Shown here one piece after another: positions 1 through 8,348 of a DNA stretch of 64,000 bases. Below the pieces are notes generated by a model. The model saw nothing but the letters and a program-made list of their open reading frames with translations. It ran no database searches and had not been told where the DNA came from. The stretch spans positions 1,210,285 through 1,274,284 of the forward strand of contig NZ_JACHUZ010000013.1 of assembly GCF_019903425.1 (NCBI RefSeq), written 5' to 3'. The stretch is from Vreelandella halophila. Lineage in GTDB: Bacteria; Pseudomonadota; Gammaproteobacteria; Pseudomonadales; Oleiphilaceae. Every line of letters starts with the position of its first letter. Within the stretch, counting starts at the first letter, position 1. A program made the position numbers and the translations under genes.

Positions 1-1222
1 CCTCGGCGGCTTTCATTCCGGCAGGGCCGCCGCCGATGACTACCCAGTGCTGGGCGCGCCCGGCCATCTGGACCGTCTCCGGGCCGAAGACCGCCTCGCG
101 GCCGGTGGCCGGGTTGACCTGGCAGGTCATGGAGGTGCCGTGGAACAGGCGCGCCACGCAGCCCTGGTTGCAGCGGATGCAGTGGTAGATCTCATCCTCG
201 CGGCCGGCCTCGGTCTTGCTCGCGAACGCCGGATCGGCGATCTGCGCCCGGGTCATGGCCACCATGTCGGCACCGCCATCCGCCAGGATCCGCTCGGCTT
301 CGGTGGCATTGCTGATGCCGGAGACGGCGAACACTGGCAGTGACAGGGCCTTTTTCAGGCGGGCAATGGGCGGCACCAGCCAGGCGTCCGGCACGTCGTA
401 CGGCGGCATGATGTAGGGCGCGGACTGGTAGGCCCCGGCGGTGGTCATCACGTAGTCGATCAGGCCTTCCGCCTCGATGATCCGGGCGATCTCGATCCAG
501 TCCTCGGGCTGGAGGCCGCCGGGTACCAGTTCATCCACCGGCAGGCGGATGCCCACAACGATGTCGTTGCCCACGCGCTTGCGCACGGCCCGGATCACCT
601 CCAACGGGAAGCGCATGCGGTTGGCCAGCTCCCCGCCGTATTCGTCGGTGCGCTTGTTGAACACCGGCGACAGGAACTGGTGGAGCAGGTAGCTGTGCGC
701 CAGGTGCACCTCGACGCCGTCGAAACCGGCTTCTTTAGTGTATTCGGCGGACCTGCACCAGCCCTCGACCACCTCGTCCATGTCGCTGCGCTCCATGGCC
801 TTGGCCATCTCGCCGAACACCGGCGACTTGATGTTGGAGGAGGACCACAGCACGCGGTAGTCGTCCATGGCGTGGGTCTCGCCCATCACACCGAAGTGGT
901 TGAGCTGGGCGAAGATATGCGAGCCATGACGGTGGACCGCGTCGGTCAGTTCCCGGTCGCGCTCCACCATCTCCTGGCGATAGCCGTAGGGATAGCCGCG
1001 CGTAAAGGTGTTGGAGGTGGGGTGGATCAGCCGGTTGCCGGTGATCATCAGGCCAATGCCGCCTTTCGCTCTGGCCACGTGGTAATGGATGTCGCGGTCC
1101 GTGGTGATGCCGTCGCGGGTGTTGAAGGCCATGGCATGGGCGGACTGCATGATCCGGTTGCGCAGGGTCACGTTACGGATCGTCAGGGGTTTGAACAGAT
1201 GGGGGTATTGGGCATGGGTCAT
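1..1222 (-). CDS. NADH:flavin oxidoreductase, FMN/4Fe-4S/FAD type (C-terminal part outside window)
   Basis: Partial gene running off the left edge; 407 residues are visible. It begins with an Old-Yellow-Enzyme-type FMN barrel (HLFKPLTIRNVTLRNR, then HLAHSYLLHQFLSP), followed by a CxxCxxxCx11C cluster (CIRCNQGC...C) that should bind a 4Fe-4S cluster, and reaches the start of a dinucleotide fold (GGGPAG) at the edge. This is the 2,4-dienoyl-CoA reductase / trimethylamine dehydrogenase / N-methylproline demethylase family, normally about 650-700 aa. It is a paralogue of the 700-aa enzyme two genes upstream. The ATG is preceded by AAGGAG and overlaps the stop of the exporter gene (ATGA), so the genes are co-transcribed. 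The substrate is unknown. Confidence 0.88.
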   Translation of the reverse strand, partial: MTHAQYPHLFKPLTIRNVTLRNRIMQSAHAMAFNTRDGITTDRDIHYHVARAKGGIGLMITGNRLIHPTSNTFTRGYPYGYRQEMVERDRELTDAVHRHGSHIFAQLNHFGVMGETHAMDDYRVLWSSSNIKSPVFGEMAKAMERSDMDEVVEGWCRSAEYTKEAGFDGVEVHLAHSYLLHQFLSPVFNKRTDEYGGELANRMRFPLEVIRAVRKRVGNDIVVGIRLPVDELVPGGLQPEDWIEIARIIEAEGLIDYVMTTAGAYQSAPYIMPPYDVPDAWLVPPIARLKKALSLPVFAVSGISNATEAERILADGGADMVAMTRAQIADPAFASKTEAGREDEIYHCIRCNQGCVARLFHGTSMTCQVNPATGREAVFGPETVQMAGRAQHWVVIGGGPAGMKAAE

Positions 1223-2118
1223 TCCGATGGCTCCTTGTGGAGATTGTTGTTGTGGCGCTCGGCGCCGGTCTGGTAATGGCTGATCAGGATGCCCGCGAAC
1301 ACCGCGACGGCACCCGCGATCTGCGCCGTGGTCAGTGCCTGGTCGAGCACCAGGTAACCAAGCAGCATGGCGGAGAGGGGGCTGAAGAACAGGAAGGCGG
1401 TAATCAGTACCGGCTCGAGGTGGCGCAGGGCCCGATACCACAGGAAATAGGGCAGCAGCGTGCCGATCACGGCCAGGTAGAGGTAGCCGCCGAGGTGGCC
1501 GGTTTCCAGACGCTGGAAGGGCAGCTCGAAGGCCAGGGCGAAGGGCAGCAGGATGAGCCCGCCCAGCAGCAGCTGCCAGCCGGTGAAAGCCAGCGTGGGG
1601 ATGGCCAGCTGCCAGCGCTTGACCAGCAGGATGCCCAGCGCCATCGAGAAGGCCGCCAGGAGGGCGGCGGCGATGCCGACCGTGTCCCAGGCAAGGCGGC
1701 TGGGGGCGATCAGGATCATGGCCACGCCACTCAGGCCAACGAATACGCCAATGGCGACATGCCGTGGTGTGCGGGTACCGAACAGCAGCCAGCCCATGAT
1801 CATGATCAGCAGCGGCTGCGAGGCCACCAGCAGCGCCGCCAGCCCGCCCGGCAGGCGGTAGGCGGCGACGAACAGCGGCCAGTGCAGCAGCGACATGCAC
1901 AGCAGGCTGACCACCGCCAGCTTGCCCCACTGGCTCCGGTCCGGCCGGTAGCGGGTCATCAGCGTGATGACCAGCCCCACCGGCAGGATCCGCAGCACCG
2001 CCGCCATAAGCGGTTTATCCGGCGGCAGCAGCTCGGTGGTCACCAGATAGGTGCTGCCCCAGATTGCCGGGGGCAGCGCCGCCATGACCAGGATCACGGC
2101 CCGGTGCGCGGGGCTCAC
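1219..2118 (-). CDS. EamA/DMT-family membrane transporter
   Basis: 299 aa, almost entirely hydrophobic, with about ten membrane segments arranged as two EamA repeats (first repeat begins AALPPAIWGSTYLVTTELLP). Members of this drug/metabolite transporter superfamily usually export amino acids, metabolites or drugs across the inner membrane. The start is GTG and overlaps the stop of the upstream oxidoreductase (GTGA); its own stop overlaps the next ATG. It is therefore the middle gene of a tightly coupled three-gene unit and may move the substrate or product of the two flanking enzymes (inference). Confidence 0.85.
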   Translation of the reverse strand: MSPAHRAVILVMAALPPAIWGSTYLVTTELLPPDKPLMAAVLRILPVGLVITLMTRYRPDRSQWGKLAVVSLLCMSLLHWPLFVAAYRLPGGLAALLVASQPLLIMIMGWLLFGTRTPRHVAIGVFVGLSGVAMILIAPSRLAWDTVGIAAALLAAFSMALGILLVKRWQLAIPTLAFTGWQLLLGGLILLPFALAFELPFQRLETGHLGGYLYLAVIGTLLPYFLWYRALRHLEPVLITAFLFFSPLSAMLLGYLVLDQALTTAQIAGAVAVFAGILISHYQTGAERHNNNLHKEPSE

Positions 2119-4217
2119 AGCAGTTCCTTGCGCCAGCTTTCATCAAACCCTTCCAGCGCACCGTGCTCAATGAACCGGTCAGGGCTGTCCAGGATTTCCC
2201 GGCCAGCCAGCATGCCCTCGTAGATTACATCCTGTAGCGGGCGCGGAAGCTGGGCATCGCCGATGCAGTGCAGGTTGCTGACCCGGCCCTGGAGCTGGCC
2301 GTAGAGGGCATTGTCCGAACGGTGGCCACAGGCCATGACGAAGGTGTCCGCTTCCAGAACCTGTGTGTCCTGGTCCGTGAACAGGTTGAGAAGCTGGGTC
2401 CGGTTGCCGTCGATCCAGCGCACCCAGGAGTTGATGGTGTAGTCCAGCCCCTTGCGGAAGACGTGCTGGTAGTTCACCGGCAGGTCCAGTGTCAGGGCCA
2501 GGTTGGGGGCCAGGGCATTGAAGCGGCTGATCAGGTGCACGCCGTGGCCCCGATCCAGCAGGAATTCCGCTGCGCCCAGGGCGTAGCGGCCGCCGTCCTC
2601 GTCGAACAGGACCACGTTCCTGCCAACGGCGCCGGGATTGTCCAGGACGTCCACAACGCTGAGCACGTTGGCCTGGGTGGTGCCCGGTACCTCGTCCACG
2701 GCGGGGCGGGTAGACGTGAAGCCGGTCTTCAGCGGAACCGAGCCAGTGGCGATGATGACGCCGTCCGCTTTGAAGGCCTCGATCTCGTCCGCGTTCCAGT
2801 CGGTACTGAGTCGGATCTCGACACCGGCCTTGCGCAGCTGGCGCTCCAGGTCACGCGGTATGAATCCGAACTTCTCCCGGCGCGGCAGCTGGGCGGCGTA
2901 GTTCACCTGGCCGCCGAGTCTGTCCGAGCGCTCGATCAGTGTGACCCGGTGACCGCGCTGCTGCAGGACCAGGGCGGCTTTCATGCCGGCGGGGCCGCCG
3001 CCGACCACCAGCCAGTGGGCGGGTTTGCTGGCCGGCTGGAAGGTGTGCGTGCCGAAGGCCTGCTCACGACCGGCGGCCGGGTTGACCACGCAGGAGATGG
3101 CATTACCCACCATCAGCCGTGCGATGCAGCCCTGGTTGCAGCGGATGCAGTGGTTGATCTCATCCTCCCGGCCTTCCTGGAGTTTGTTGGCGAAGGCGGG
3201 GTCGGCGATCTGGGTGCGGGTCATGGCCACCATGTCGGTGGCACCGCTGGCCACCAGTTCCTCGGCGCTGTCTGCATCCACGATGTGGCCGACGATGAAC
3301 ATGGGCACGTTCGGGTTGACCTCGTGGATGGCCTTGCGCATGCGGGCGCCGTCCTTGACCAGCCAGTTCTCGGCGTAATCCCCGGGTGGGATCTGGTCGG
3401 CGTGGGCGGCGTAGGTGCCGGCGGTGGCGCTGACGTAGTCGACCTTGCCGGTGGCGACCAGCAGCTTGGTCATCTCGATGGCCTCGTCGGCCTGCATGCC
3501 GCCCACGGTGCATTCGTCCATGGAGACGCGGATGCCGATCATAAAGTCCGGCCCCACCGCTTCCCGGACCCGCTCGATGGTCTCGATCGGGAAGCGCACG
3601 ATGTTCTCGCGGCTGCCGCCGTACTCGTCGGTGCGCTTGTTGTAGACATAGGACAGGAACTGCTGGTGGAGGTAGCCGTGGGAATAGTGCAGCTCGACCC
3701 CGTCAAACCCGGATTCCTTGGATTGTACGGCCGTGTGGGCAAAAGCTTCGGAGACCTCGTCCATCTCGGCCTTGGTCATCTCCCGGGCCCACTCGTTGTA
3801 GGCGGGGGATTTCATGGTGGAGGGGCCCCAGACAACCCGGTAGTCGTCCTGGGAGCCACTGCGCCCCTGGGGGCCGAAGTGGATCAGCTGGGCCACGATC
3901 CGGCCGCCGAACTCGTGCACCGCCTGGGTCATCTGGGCGTCGCGCTCGACGATGGCCCTGAGGTTGCCCCGGGCCATGGTCCGATGCGGGCCGGTTGAGT
4001 TGGGATGGACATGGCGGGCGCCGGTGACGATCAGGCCGATACCGCCCTTGGCGCGTTCGGCCTGGTAGTAGATATCACGGTTGTTGGTCAGTCCGTCGCC
4101 GGCATGGAAGCCCTTGGCGTGGGCGGTCTGCATCAGGCGGTTGCGGATGGTGATGTTGCCGATGGTCAGTGGTGTGAACAGGTTCGGGTAGCTGTGGGAA
4201 TTGTTGTTGGTGCTCAT
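2115..4217 (-). CDS. NADH:flavin oxidoreductase, FMN/4Fe-4S/FAD type (complete)
   Basis: 700 aa, full length for the dienoyl-CoA reductase / TMADH / N-methylproline demethylase family. Residues 10-345 form the FMN TIM barrel, with HYSHGYLHQQF at 177-187. Cys357, Cys360, Cys364 and Cys376 form the CxxCxxxCx11C iron-sulphur site. GGGPAG at 407-412 starts the FAD/NAD(P) domain. Such enzymes pass electrons between NAD(P)H, FAD, Fe-S and FMN to reduce enoyl groups or to demethylate N-methyl amines. The ATG follows AAAGGGG. A candidate sigma-54 promoter lies about 33-50 bp upstream. Which reaction it performs cannot be told; the neighbouring racemase-like and NTF2-like genes suggest catabolism of a small carbon/nitrogen compound. 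Confidence 0.9.
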   Translation of the reverse strand: MSTNNNSHSYPNLFTPLTIGNITIRNRLMQTAHAKGFHAGDGLTNNRDIYYQAERAKGGIGLIVTGARHVHPNSTGPHRTMARGNLRAIVERDAQMTQAVHEFGGRIVAQLIHFGPQGRSGSQDDYRVVWGPSTMKSPAYNEWAREMTKAEMDEVSEAFAHTAVQSKESGFDGVELHYSHGYLHQQFLSYVYNKRTDEYGGSRENIVRFPIETIERVREAVGPDFMIGIRVSMDECTVGGMQADEAIEMTKLLVATGKVDYVSATAGTYAAHADQIPPGDYAENWLVKDGARMRKAIHEVNPNVPMFIVGHIVDADSAEELVASGATDMVAMTRTQIADPAFANKLQEGREDEINHCIRCNQGCIARLMVGNAISCVVNPAAGREQAFGTHTFQPASKPAHWLVVGGGPAGMKAALVLQQRGHRVTLIERSDRLGGQVNYAAQLPRREKFGFIPRDLERQLRKAGVEIRLSTDWNADEIEAFKADGVIIATGSVPLKTGFTSTRPAVDEVPGTTQANVLSVVDVLDNPGAVGRNVVLFDEDGGRYALGAAEFLLDRGHGVHLISRFNALAPNLALTLDLPVNYQHVFRKGLDYTINSWVRWIDGNRTQLLNLFTDQDTQVLEADTFVMACGHRSDNALYGQLQGRVSNLHCIGDAQLPRPLQDVIYEGMLAGREILDSPDRFIEHGALEGFDESWRKELL

Positions 4218-4249
4218 GGTGGACCCCTTTGTCTGGTTCAGGGGAGGAG

Positions 4250-4267
4250 TTGCAATACCTAGGCCAA
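4250..4267 (-). promoter_or_regulatory. candidate sigma-54 promoter of the oxidoreductase-exporter unit
   Basis: On the minus strand the sequence reads TTGGCCTAGGTATTGCAA. It has the GG (-24) and GC (-12) doublets exactly ten bases apart and differs from TGGCACRNNNNYTGCW at two of 16 positions. It would start transcription about 20-25 nt before the ATG at 4217. It is a pattern match only; no enhancer-binding protein gene is in the window. Confidence 0.5.
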
Positions 4268-4363
4268 CCTATAAAAACGTTTAAAAACAGGTTTCTGGGT
4301 TGACTCCGGGTAGGGGTGCCAGAGCATTCAGACCATTGTGAAAGGCGGTGCATTTCAGACCTG

Positions 4364-4393
4364 AAAAAAAGGCGCCGACCCGGAGGTCGGCGC
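4364..4393 (-). terminator. intrinsic terminator after the NTF2-like gene
   Basis: A perfect 9-bp stem (GCGCCGACC / GGTCGGCGC) with a 4-nt loop is followed on the minus strand by seven T residues. It lies about 60 nt past the stop of the NTF2-like gene and separates that transcript from the oxidoreductase unit, which fits the separate promoter seen just downstream. Confidence 0.9.
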
Positions 4394-4451
4394 AAGGACA
4401 GCGCTCGCATCGCTGTATCGGAGGCAGGGTGGTGCGCGAGAGGATGCTGGC

Positions 4452-4844
4452 TTACTTGAGAACGTTGGGGCCGCTCATGAACACGAAGACCCGTGAGAAC
4501 TTACCGTCCTCGACGTACCAGAAGTTGCAGTTGGTCAGCTTGATCTCGGAGCCGTCCTCCGTCTTCAGGTAGACGTTGAAACGGGCGGCGATGCTCTGGG
4601 TGGCCTCATCCGCGGTGCATTCAAAATCGCCGTGCCAGATGTCGACGTAGGAGTCGAATAGGGTCTGGAACATCTGGCGGATGCCCTGTTCCCGGCCCTC
4701 ATGGACGATGGGGTCGGTCGGGACGGTCAGTGTGGCGTTGTCATGGAAGTTGGCGAGCACGCCATCCATGTTCTTTTTGTCGACGTTGGCGAAGTAGTCC
4801 ATGGTCGCCTTTTCGATCAGCTGGTCACGTGTGAGTCGGGTCAT
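4452..4844 (-). CDS. NTF2-like / SnoaL-like small protein
   Basis: 130 aa. The pattern is an N-terminal helix (LIEKATMDYFANVDKKNMDGVLANFHDNATLTVP) followed by the alternating strands of the NTF2-like cone fold, ending FSRVFVFMSGPNVLK. This superfamily includes SnoaL polyketide cyclases, ketosteroid isomerase and many uncharacterised small-molecule binding proteins. No signal peptide is seen, so it is probably cytoplasmic. It lies 50 nt after the racemase-like gene and before a strong terminator, so the two form a bicistronic unit. The reaction, if any, is unknown. Confidence 0.75.
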   Translation of the reverse strand: MTRLTRDQLIEKATMDYFANVDKKNMDGVLANFHDNATLTVPTDPIVHEGREQGIRQMFQTLFDSYVDIWHGDFECTADEATQSIAARFNVYLKTEDGSEIKLTNCNFWYVEDGKFSRVFVFMSGPNVLK

Positions 4845-4895
4845 GGGACGGTTCCCTCTTGGTGTTGTGGTTGACTGGGTCGGCGCGGAGCAGCC

Positions 4896-5648
4896 TCAGC
4901 TGCCCTTCACGATCTGGTGGTAGACCTCGAAGTTGGGCTTCTCCGGGGCCGGGTAGGCCTTCTTGCTGTGGGTCAGCCCCAGCTCCAGCATCATCTGGCA
5001 GGTTTTGAACGCGACCTGGCCCGGATTCACCACAGGCACCGGGAGCCGTTCCGCCAGGAAGGCGTGGGACTGGTGCATGGTGGTCGAGCCCAGGATGATG
5101 GTGTCGGCGCCGTCCTCGGTGATCGCCTTCTGGGATTCCTCCAGAAGCTTATTGAACACCACTTCCTCCTTGCCGGCGAGCAGTTCCGACAGGTCCGGGC
5201 GTGTCTTGATCGAGCGCATGCAGGCCAGGCGGTCCCACATGCGGTATTCGGTGAGCGTCTTGTCGTAGAGCGGGAACCATTCGTCCCACATGGTGACGAT
5301 GCCGAATTTCTTGCCCAGGTTCGCGGCCATGTAGAAGCTGGACCCGCCCGGTGCCACCACGGGAATGTTGAGGCACGAGCGCAGGGCGTTGAGCCCGGAG
5401 TCGCTCATGGTGTCGATGCAGACGGCGCTGTAGCCTTCCTTCTCGGCGGTCAGGGCGGCCTCGGTGACGCTTACGTCCATCAGCAGGGCGTCGTGGTAGC
5501 TGTCGCCCAGCGCGGCGCCGGCCTTGACCGCTTCAAATACGACGCTGTAGCCCTCGGGCAGCATGCCTTGCGGCAACTGGGCCTGACGCGCGGCCACGCC
5601 GGCGGCATCCACCGGTATGGGGATGATCACTTTGATTCGGTGGCTCAT
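4896..5648 (-). CDS. Asp/Glu/hydantoin racemase-family protein with altered active site
   Basis: 250 aa with the repeated Rossmann-like halves of the Asp/Glu/hydantoin racemase superfamily (GYSAVCIDTMSDSGLNALRS at 72-91; DTIILGSTTM at 182-191). In racemases a cysteine sits in each half (xxCFGDPGL and VLGCTGM). Here the aligned positions are Thr80 and Ser188. Cys77 is nearby but not in register. The protein may be a lyase, isomerase or hydrolase relative rather than a two-cysteine racemase. The ATG follows AAGGA. A near-perfect sigma-54 promoter lies upstream. Confidence 0.8.
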   Translation of the reverse strand: MSHRIKVIIPIPVDAAGVAARQAQLPQGMLPEGYSVVFEAVKAGAALGDSYHDALLMDVSVTEAALTAEKEGYSAVCIDTMSDSGLNALRSCLNIPVVAPGGSSFYMAANLGKKFGIVTMWDEWFPLYDKTLTEYRMWDRLACMRSIKTRPDLSELLAGKEEVVFNKLLEESQKAITEDGADTIILGSTTMHQSHAFLAERLPVPVVNPGQVAFKTCQMMLELGLTHSKKAYPAPEKPNFEVYHQIVKGS

Positions 5649-5689
5649 GATGCAGTGTCCTTGTTTTGGCGTTGTTCTGGACAGGCTGC

Positions 5690-5705
5690 AGCATGCTTTG
5701 TGCCA
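5690..5705 (-). promoter_or_regulatory. candidate sigma-54 promoter of the racemase-like gene
   Basis: The minus strand reads TGGCACAAAGCATGCT, matching 15 of 16 positions of TGGCACRNNNNYTGCW with correct GG-N10-GC spacing. The predicted start of transcription is about 30 nt before the ATG at 5648. It is the better of the two sigma-54-like sites in this cluster. Confidence 0.65.
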
Positions 5706-5839
5706 TGTTGCGCTGGCGCGCGTTATGGCCTTTTAAAACAGGCGGTTGGTGTTGTGGCTATGATGCCTTCGTGGGTGCTTTCTGTTGCGTTCTGAAAGGG
5801 TGATTTTACGGAATGAAAAGGGGCTGGGACTGGTCTGGG

Positions 5840-6100
5840 TCAGCCTTCCAGTTCGGTGAGGATCATCAGTGCCTGCTCACGGCTGTCGCCGCACACGCTG
5901 TGTTCCGCCTGGAAGGCCGCGCAGACGGCGGGCCGGCTGGGATCGCCGAAGAGTTTGCAGTGGTAGTTCTCGTCCAGCTGGACGCAGGGCGTGCCGGCGG
6001 GCTTGCCGTTGGGCATGCCGGGGATGGGCGATGAGATGGACGGTGCAATACAGCAGGCGCCGCAGCCTGGGCGGCATTCGAAGGAGTCGGTTGTTGCCAT
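5840..6100 (-). CDS. YkgJ-family zinc/iron-chelating cysteine-cluster protein
   Basis: 86 aa from the ATG at 6100; the frame stays open upstream but the extra residues look untranslated. Cys9, Cys13, Cys16 and Cys17 form the CxxxCxxCC signature of the YkgJ family, followed by Cys39, Cys48, Cys60 and Cys70. Members are thought to bind a metal ion or iron-sulphur cluster; their role is largely unknown. No strong ribosome-binding site precedes the ATG. The region upstream carries a REP-like repeat. Confidence 0.75.
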   Translation of the reverse strand: MATTDSFECRPGCGACCIAPSISSPIPGMPNGKPAGTPCVQLDENYHCKLFGDPSRPAVCAAFQAEHSVCGDSREQALMILTELEG

Positions 6101-6169
6101 GGGGATGAATACGCCAGCGTTGGGTTTGCTGGCGTATTCTGAGGGTGCGCCGGGGCCTTCACAAGGGTT

Positions 6170-6225
6170 CAGGAGCGAGCCTTGCTCGCGATTACTCCGG
6201 GTATCGCTTGCAGGGCAAGCTCCTG
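6170..6225. repeat. REP-like palindromic repeat, copy 1 (paired)
   Basis: AGGAGCGAGCCTTGCTCGCG followed after a short spacer by its near reverse complement (ATCGCTTGCAGGGCAAGCTCCT). It is one of seven loci in the window with the same GAGCGAGCC core, always between genes. Confidence 0.8.
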
Positions 6226-6244
6226 CATTCAACGCCTTCCAGCG

Positions 6245-7579
6245 TCAGAAGGACATGCCCAGCTCCACGGCCCCGCCGACCTCTTCGCCGCCGAACAGGG
6301 CACCGGCTTCAATGCGCATGGCCCACGGCGAGAGGGCAAAACCGGCTGTGTACTGGGTTTCCTCCTCGATGCCGTCCGCGCCCGTGTCGCTGGCCAGGTT
6401 CTGGCGGGCGCCGGCGCGCAGGTTGATCCAGTCGTAGACGTTGAACTCACCACCCACGGCCAGCCACTGCTGGTCAGCCGCCGGCCCGATGCCTTCGTTC
6501 TTGGTCAGGTCCAGATCGGCGGTGAGGGTGTGCCAGCCGCTGGTGTGGGCCACACCCACGGTGACCAGCGGTTCCAGCTTCATTTCTTCCTGCTCGTACT
6601 GTCCGGGCCGTCCATTGTCCTCAACCGTTTTAAGGGTCTGCGGGACCAGGTTGCGGACCGACGCACCTACCCGCCACTGATCGGATGCGCCCAGCTGCGC
6701 GCTGGCGCCGATATCAACGTTGATATGGGAGTCATCGGTCTCGTAATCGGAGGCGTCGAAGTCGTCCTCGTCAAACTCATCCACGCCCTGGGCGTAGTCG
6801 AAGGTGCGCATCTGGACGAGCTTGGGGGTGACGCCGAAGTTGACGCTCTGACTCTGGATCTCGAAGGAGCGTGCCAGGGTGAGGCCTATTTCGCCGACGG
6901 CTGAGGCGAGAACACGCCCGTCGGATTTGGGGGTTATTTCGCCGGAATCATAAAGTGAGTCGAGAGCGTTCTCAATGTCGGTAGCACCTTGAGGGCTGTT
7001 GAGATTGGCCACTTCGTCAAGCGCCTCAAGGTCTTTTGGGTCAATTCGGCTCTCTACGGTGGCGCGGAGCTGGGCGTTGGCGTGGAGGCTTACGCCCAGC
7101 GTGGGTGAGGGCAAAGCGAATAGAGTGCCAAGGCCCGCATCTCCCCGGACGAATTCGTTATCGATACCGCGCAGTTGGCTGGCCAGTTCGCCGGCCTGAT
7201 TCTGGGCTGCATCGATATCCGATTGGGTCGCGGTGTTCGTGTTAAGACTATTAAGGGTGGCTTCCAGATCTTCAATCGTATCCTGGATCCGGTCGACTTC
7301 ATCCACCACATCCTTATTCTCCGCATACCGAGCATTCACGGAAGGCAGCGTGACTGCGAACCCGTCGTTCCAGCCACTGTGATCGGCCGCCAGCAGGGAC
7401 GGGTTGAACAGGGCGGCACCGCTGGGTCGGGCCGCGGCCACGCCGGTACCGCCCATGCCGAAGGCGCGCACGTCGTTGAACTGGGGCGGCGCAGCCTGGG
7501 TGCTGGCGGCTGCGGTTGCGAATGCGACAGCCGTGGCAAGGCGGAAGGTGGTGGTTCGGGTGCGCTTGAGTGCGTTCAT
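6245..7579 (-). CDS. TraF-like outer-membrane beta-barrel protein
   Basis: 444 aa from the ATG at 7579 (a GTG six codons earlier is possible). A signal peptide (MNALKRTRTTTFRLATAVAFATAAASTQAA) is followed by NDVRAFGMGGTGVAAARPSGAALFNPSLLA, the opening typical of the family named TraF_2 / conjugal-transfer TraF-like. A coiled-coil insert lies around 85-135, then alternating strands ending in Phe (AVELGMSF), as outer-membrane barrels do. Despite the family name there is no conjugation gene nearby, and the fold resembles FadL/OmpP1-type barrels. The role is probably outer-membrane transport or structure. Confidence 0.72.
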   Translation of the reverse strand: MNALKRTRTTTFRLATAVAFATAAASTQAAPPQFNDVRAFGMGGTGVAAARPSGAALFNPSLLAADHSGWNDGFAVTLPSVNARYAENKDVVDEVDRIQDTIEDLEATLNSLNTNTATQSDIDAAQNQAGELASQLRGIDNEFVRGDAGLGTLFALPSPTLGVSLHANAQLRATVESRIDPKDLEALDEVANLNSPQGATDIENALDSLYDSGEITPKSDGRVLASAVGEIGLTLARSFEIQSQSVNFGVTPKLVQMRTFDYAQGVDEFDEDDFDASDYETDDSHINVDIGASAQLGASDQWRVGASVRNLVPQTLKTVEDNGRPGQYEQEEMKLEPLVTVGVAHTSGWHTLTADLDLTKNEGIGPAADQQWLAVGGEFNVYDWINLRAGARQNLASDTGADGIEEETQYTAGFALSPWAMRIEAGALFGGEEVGGAVELGMSF

Positions 7580-7766
7580 GGTTGTCTCTGCTCTCACGAT
7601 TACTGGAGGTTAATGTCGATGGTAAAGAGGATAGCGGAACCGGCCTGAATCACCACTCTAAACAACATGCATGAACGACTTTTTACAGCGTGTTTCAGAG
7701 TGGTCGGAAACTGATCACCCGAGCCTTCGTTTTTCTGGTCCGGTATTTGCTTCCATACGGGTATCG

Positions 7767-8348
7767 ATGGACCAACACGGGAGCGCGGATTCCGCCGTGA
7801 CAAGCGTTCGAACTGCCACACTGGTACTGGTCTGCCTGCTCGCCAGCGGCTGCAGCAGCCTGGCCTGGGACTCCCATGGAGCCTTCGGGGCGCCGGATGA
7901 GGCTTGGCTGTTGCTGGCCCGTGGTGAATCCGGGGAGTCTGAGGCGGGGTTCGGTGAGGTTGAGGATCACTGGCGCCAGCGCCTCTGTGAGACGGAGCGG
8001 GAGGCGGAAGGCAGACTTGCGCACCAGGTTCGCGAGGAAGTTGAGACGGCATGGGCGAAGGCCCGCCTGGATCAGGGTGGCAAGGAATTGCCGGCCCTGA
8101 CTGACAGTACACGTGACCGCATGGTGGCGGGCATCATGGCGGAAGCCAGGCTGGTGGGTCGGGTGCGGCCGGAATCCGGGCGGTTTGAGTCCTTCTACGG
8201 GGTTCGCGTGAGCGGCCGGCTTGCCGCCTGCCTGCGTGAAACCCGCAGTGGCGGGGAGTGTGCACGGCCGCCGGTGATGGAGCCGGTTTCCGCCTGCGGG
8301 GATCTGACACCCGCACCGGAGCCACTGTATTTTCTGGAGGGGACATGA
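7767..8348 (+). CDS. lipoprotein of unknown function, coupled to the FlgT-like gene
   Basis: 193 aa from the ATG at 7767; a GTG at 7797 would give a more typical signal peptide. A lipobox (LLASGC) marks an exported lipoprotein. The rest is soluble, rich in charged residues, with a helical central part (EDHWRQRLCETEREAEGRLAHQVREEVE) and several cysteines. No family was recognised. Its stop overlaps the start of the FlgT-like gene (ATGA), so the two are translated together. In vibrios FlgT travels with the lipoproteins FlgO and FlgP, so a similar partnership is possible, but no FlgP/LPP20 signature was seen. Confidence 0.65.
   Translation: MDQHGSADSAVTSVRTATLVLVCLLASGCSSLAWDSHGAFGAPDEAWLLLARGESGESEAGFGEVEDHWRQRLCETEREAEGRLAHQVREEVETAWAKARLDQGGKELPALTDSTRDRMVAGIMAEARLVGRVRPESGRFESFYGVRVSGRLAACLRETRSGGECARPPVMEPVSACGDLTPAPEPLYFLEGT

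Noticed and set aside
6245-7579. Conjugation system suggested by the TraF-like gene
   Set aside because: The family name is misleading; the protein looks like an outer-membrane barrel and no mating-pair or type IV secretion genes are near.
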